A stretch of 34,765 bases of DNA from Betaproteobacteria bacterium (GTDB taxonomy: Bacteria; Pseudomonadota; Gammaproteobacteria; Burkholderiales; Rhodocyclaceae), in NCBI GenBank assembly GCA_009780885.1, contig WQZF01000021.1, positions 1 through 34,765 on the forward strand, in the 5' to 3' direction. This document shows positions 34,291-34,765 of this stretch, in pieces. A model generated the notes under the pieces. It saw only the letters and a list, made by a program, of their open reading frames with translations. It made no database searches and was not told the origin of the DNA. Made by a program: the position numbers and the translations under genes. How positions within the stretch are numbered: position 1 is the stretch's first letter; each line of letters opens with the position of its first letter.

Positions 34291-34368
34291 ATTTTCTAAA
34301 TTTACTTAAAGAATGTTTCGCTACAGTAGAGATTCTTATTAAGGAATTATTATAGTAATTTAGAAAAT
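34291..34368. repeat. 78-bp AT-rich palindromic element, copy 5
   Basis: Inverted ends ATTTTCTAAATTTACTTAAA and GTAATTTAGAAAAT with the core TTTCGCTACAGTAGAG. It follows the folA gene directly, another position at a gene 3' end. Confidence 0.88.
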
Positions 34369-34374
34369 CAGCAA

Positions 34375-34580
34375 GCAGGATGGGTAGCGCTTCATCGGCC
34401 CGTTGCCGCAAATCGCGCCGAAGAAACCCGGGAGCAGGGATTGGCATCTTCCTCTGGATCCTGCGCGATTCGCAGGATCCAGTGTGCAGGAGAGGGGGTT
34501 TCTTGAGAGAGCGCCAGCGAAACCCATCGGAATTCCAGATTGAGAAACGATGGGTTTCGCTTCGCTCTACCCATCCTACG
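34375..34580. repeat. BIME interrupted by a 119-bp insertion
   Basis: The left REP starts GCAGGATGGGTAGCGC (34375-34390) and resumes as AGCGCCAGCGAAACCCATC (34510-34528). The linker GGAATTCCAGATTGAGAAAC and the inverted REP GATGGGTTTCGC to CCCATCCTACG (34549-34580) follow as in the 22.2-kb BIME. AGCGC borders the insertion on both sides, a likely 5-bp target duplication. The inserted DNA holds AAGAAACCC (34421-34429) inverted with GGGTTTCTT (34496-34504) and the 12-bp perfect stem CTGGATCCTGCG / CGCAGGATCCAG (34454-34482). Confidence 0.7.
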
Positions 34581-34642
34581 TGCTGCCGATGGGTGCAAAC
34601 GGGTGATTTCGGGCGACCACAGGCCGCCCCTGCAGCACAGGA

Positions 34643-34765
34643 TTGAACACCTGTCGAGCGCAATCCCCGCCATTCATGGCGGGGTCAGCGAGACATAGCG
34701 TGACAGGCGCCAAAGGCGCCCCACACTGTGTCGAGGAATCCCCAACCTTCAGGTTGGGGTGACTC
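34643..34765 (+). mobile_element. triple-hairpin IS200/IS605-like element, copy B (reaches window end)
   Basis: It matches 17731-17853 at 122 of 123 positions; the only difference is GTGACAGG instead of GTGGCAGG. Upstream sequences of the two copies differ immediately before TTGAAC, which marks the left limit of the shared unit. Its right end lies at or beyond the window edge. Confidence 0.65.

Noticed and set aside
8805-34368. CRISPR array from the repeated 78-bp elements
   Set aside because: The copies are far apart with genes between them, not regularly spaced, and no cas gene is seen.

Overview
This looks like a chromosomal segment of a betaproteobacterium. The run tig-clpP-clpX-lon-hupB followed by tRNA-Val and tRNA-Asp, together with orn, rsgA, ubiE, thyA, pgi and folA, and high-GC codon use, point to the Rhodocyclales/Nitrosomonadales side of that class. 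This placement rests on gene order and protein resemblance only; no 16S rRNA or search result is available.

Left part, about 1-13.9 kb: an accessory defence island. A leftward block of overlapping genes runs from a helix-turn-helix protein (7928) through a 36-codon micro-ORF, hsdR, hsdM and hsdS (type I restriction-modification). It continues into an OLD-family ATPase/TOPRIM nuclease and a UvrD-like helicase cut by the window edge, a pair that resembles the Gabija system. After it come an orphan HipB-like repressor with two operators, an antibiotic-biosynthesis-monooxygenase-like protein, a TacA/TacT-type toxin-antitoxin pair, a Fic AMP-transferase and a full-length MmeI-like type IIL restriction-methylase.

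Middle part, about 14.2-26.6 kb: housekeeping. Trigger factor, ClpP, ClpX and Lon form the protein quality-control cluster, then HU-beta behind a strong sigma-70-like promoter. Two tRNAs on the plus strand and tRNA-Ser on the minus strand are separated by terminators. Then, mostly on the minus strand, come ubiE, a CorC/HlyC-type membrane protein, rsgA and an M48 metalloprotease; orn is divergent.

Right part, about 26.6-34.8 kb: mobile-repeat-rich DNA around housekeeping genes. A two-gene nucleotidyltransferase module is flanked by direct repeats. A protein with five tandem zinc ribbons follows. A RAYT transposase sits between two identical 104-bp copies of the 3' end of a leucyl aminopeptidase gene. 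Then come thyA, pgi and folA.

Three repeat families are interspersed: five copies of an AT-rich, exactly 78-bp imperfect palindrome with a conserved asymmetric core; REP/BIME hairpins of the GGATGGGTAGAGC and GGTTGGGGTGAGC types; and a 123-bp triple-hairpin element resembling an IS200/IS605-derived non-autonomous element. The 78-bp family, the RAYT insertion and the coupled type I/Gabija-like block are the best candidates for something not well described.
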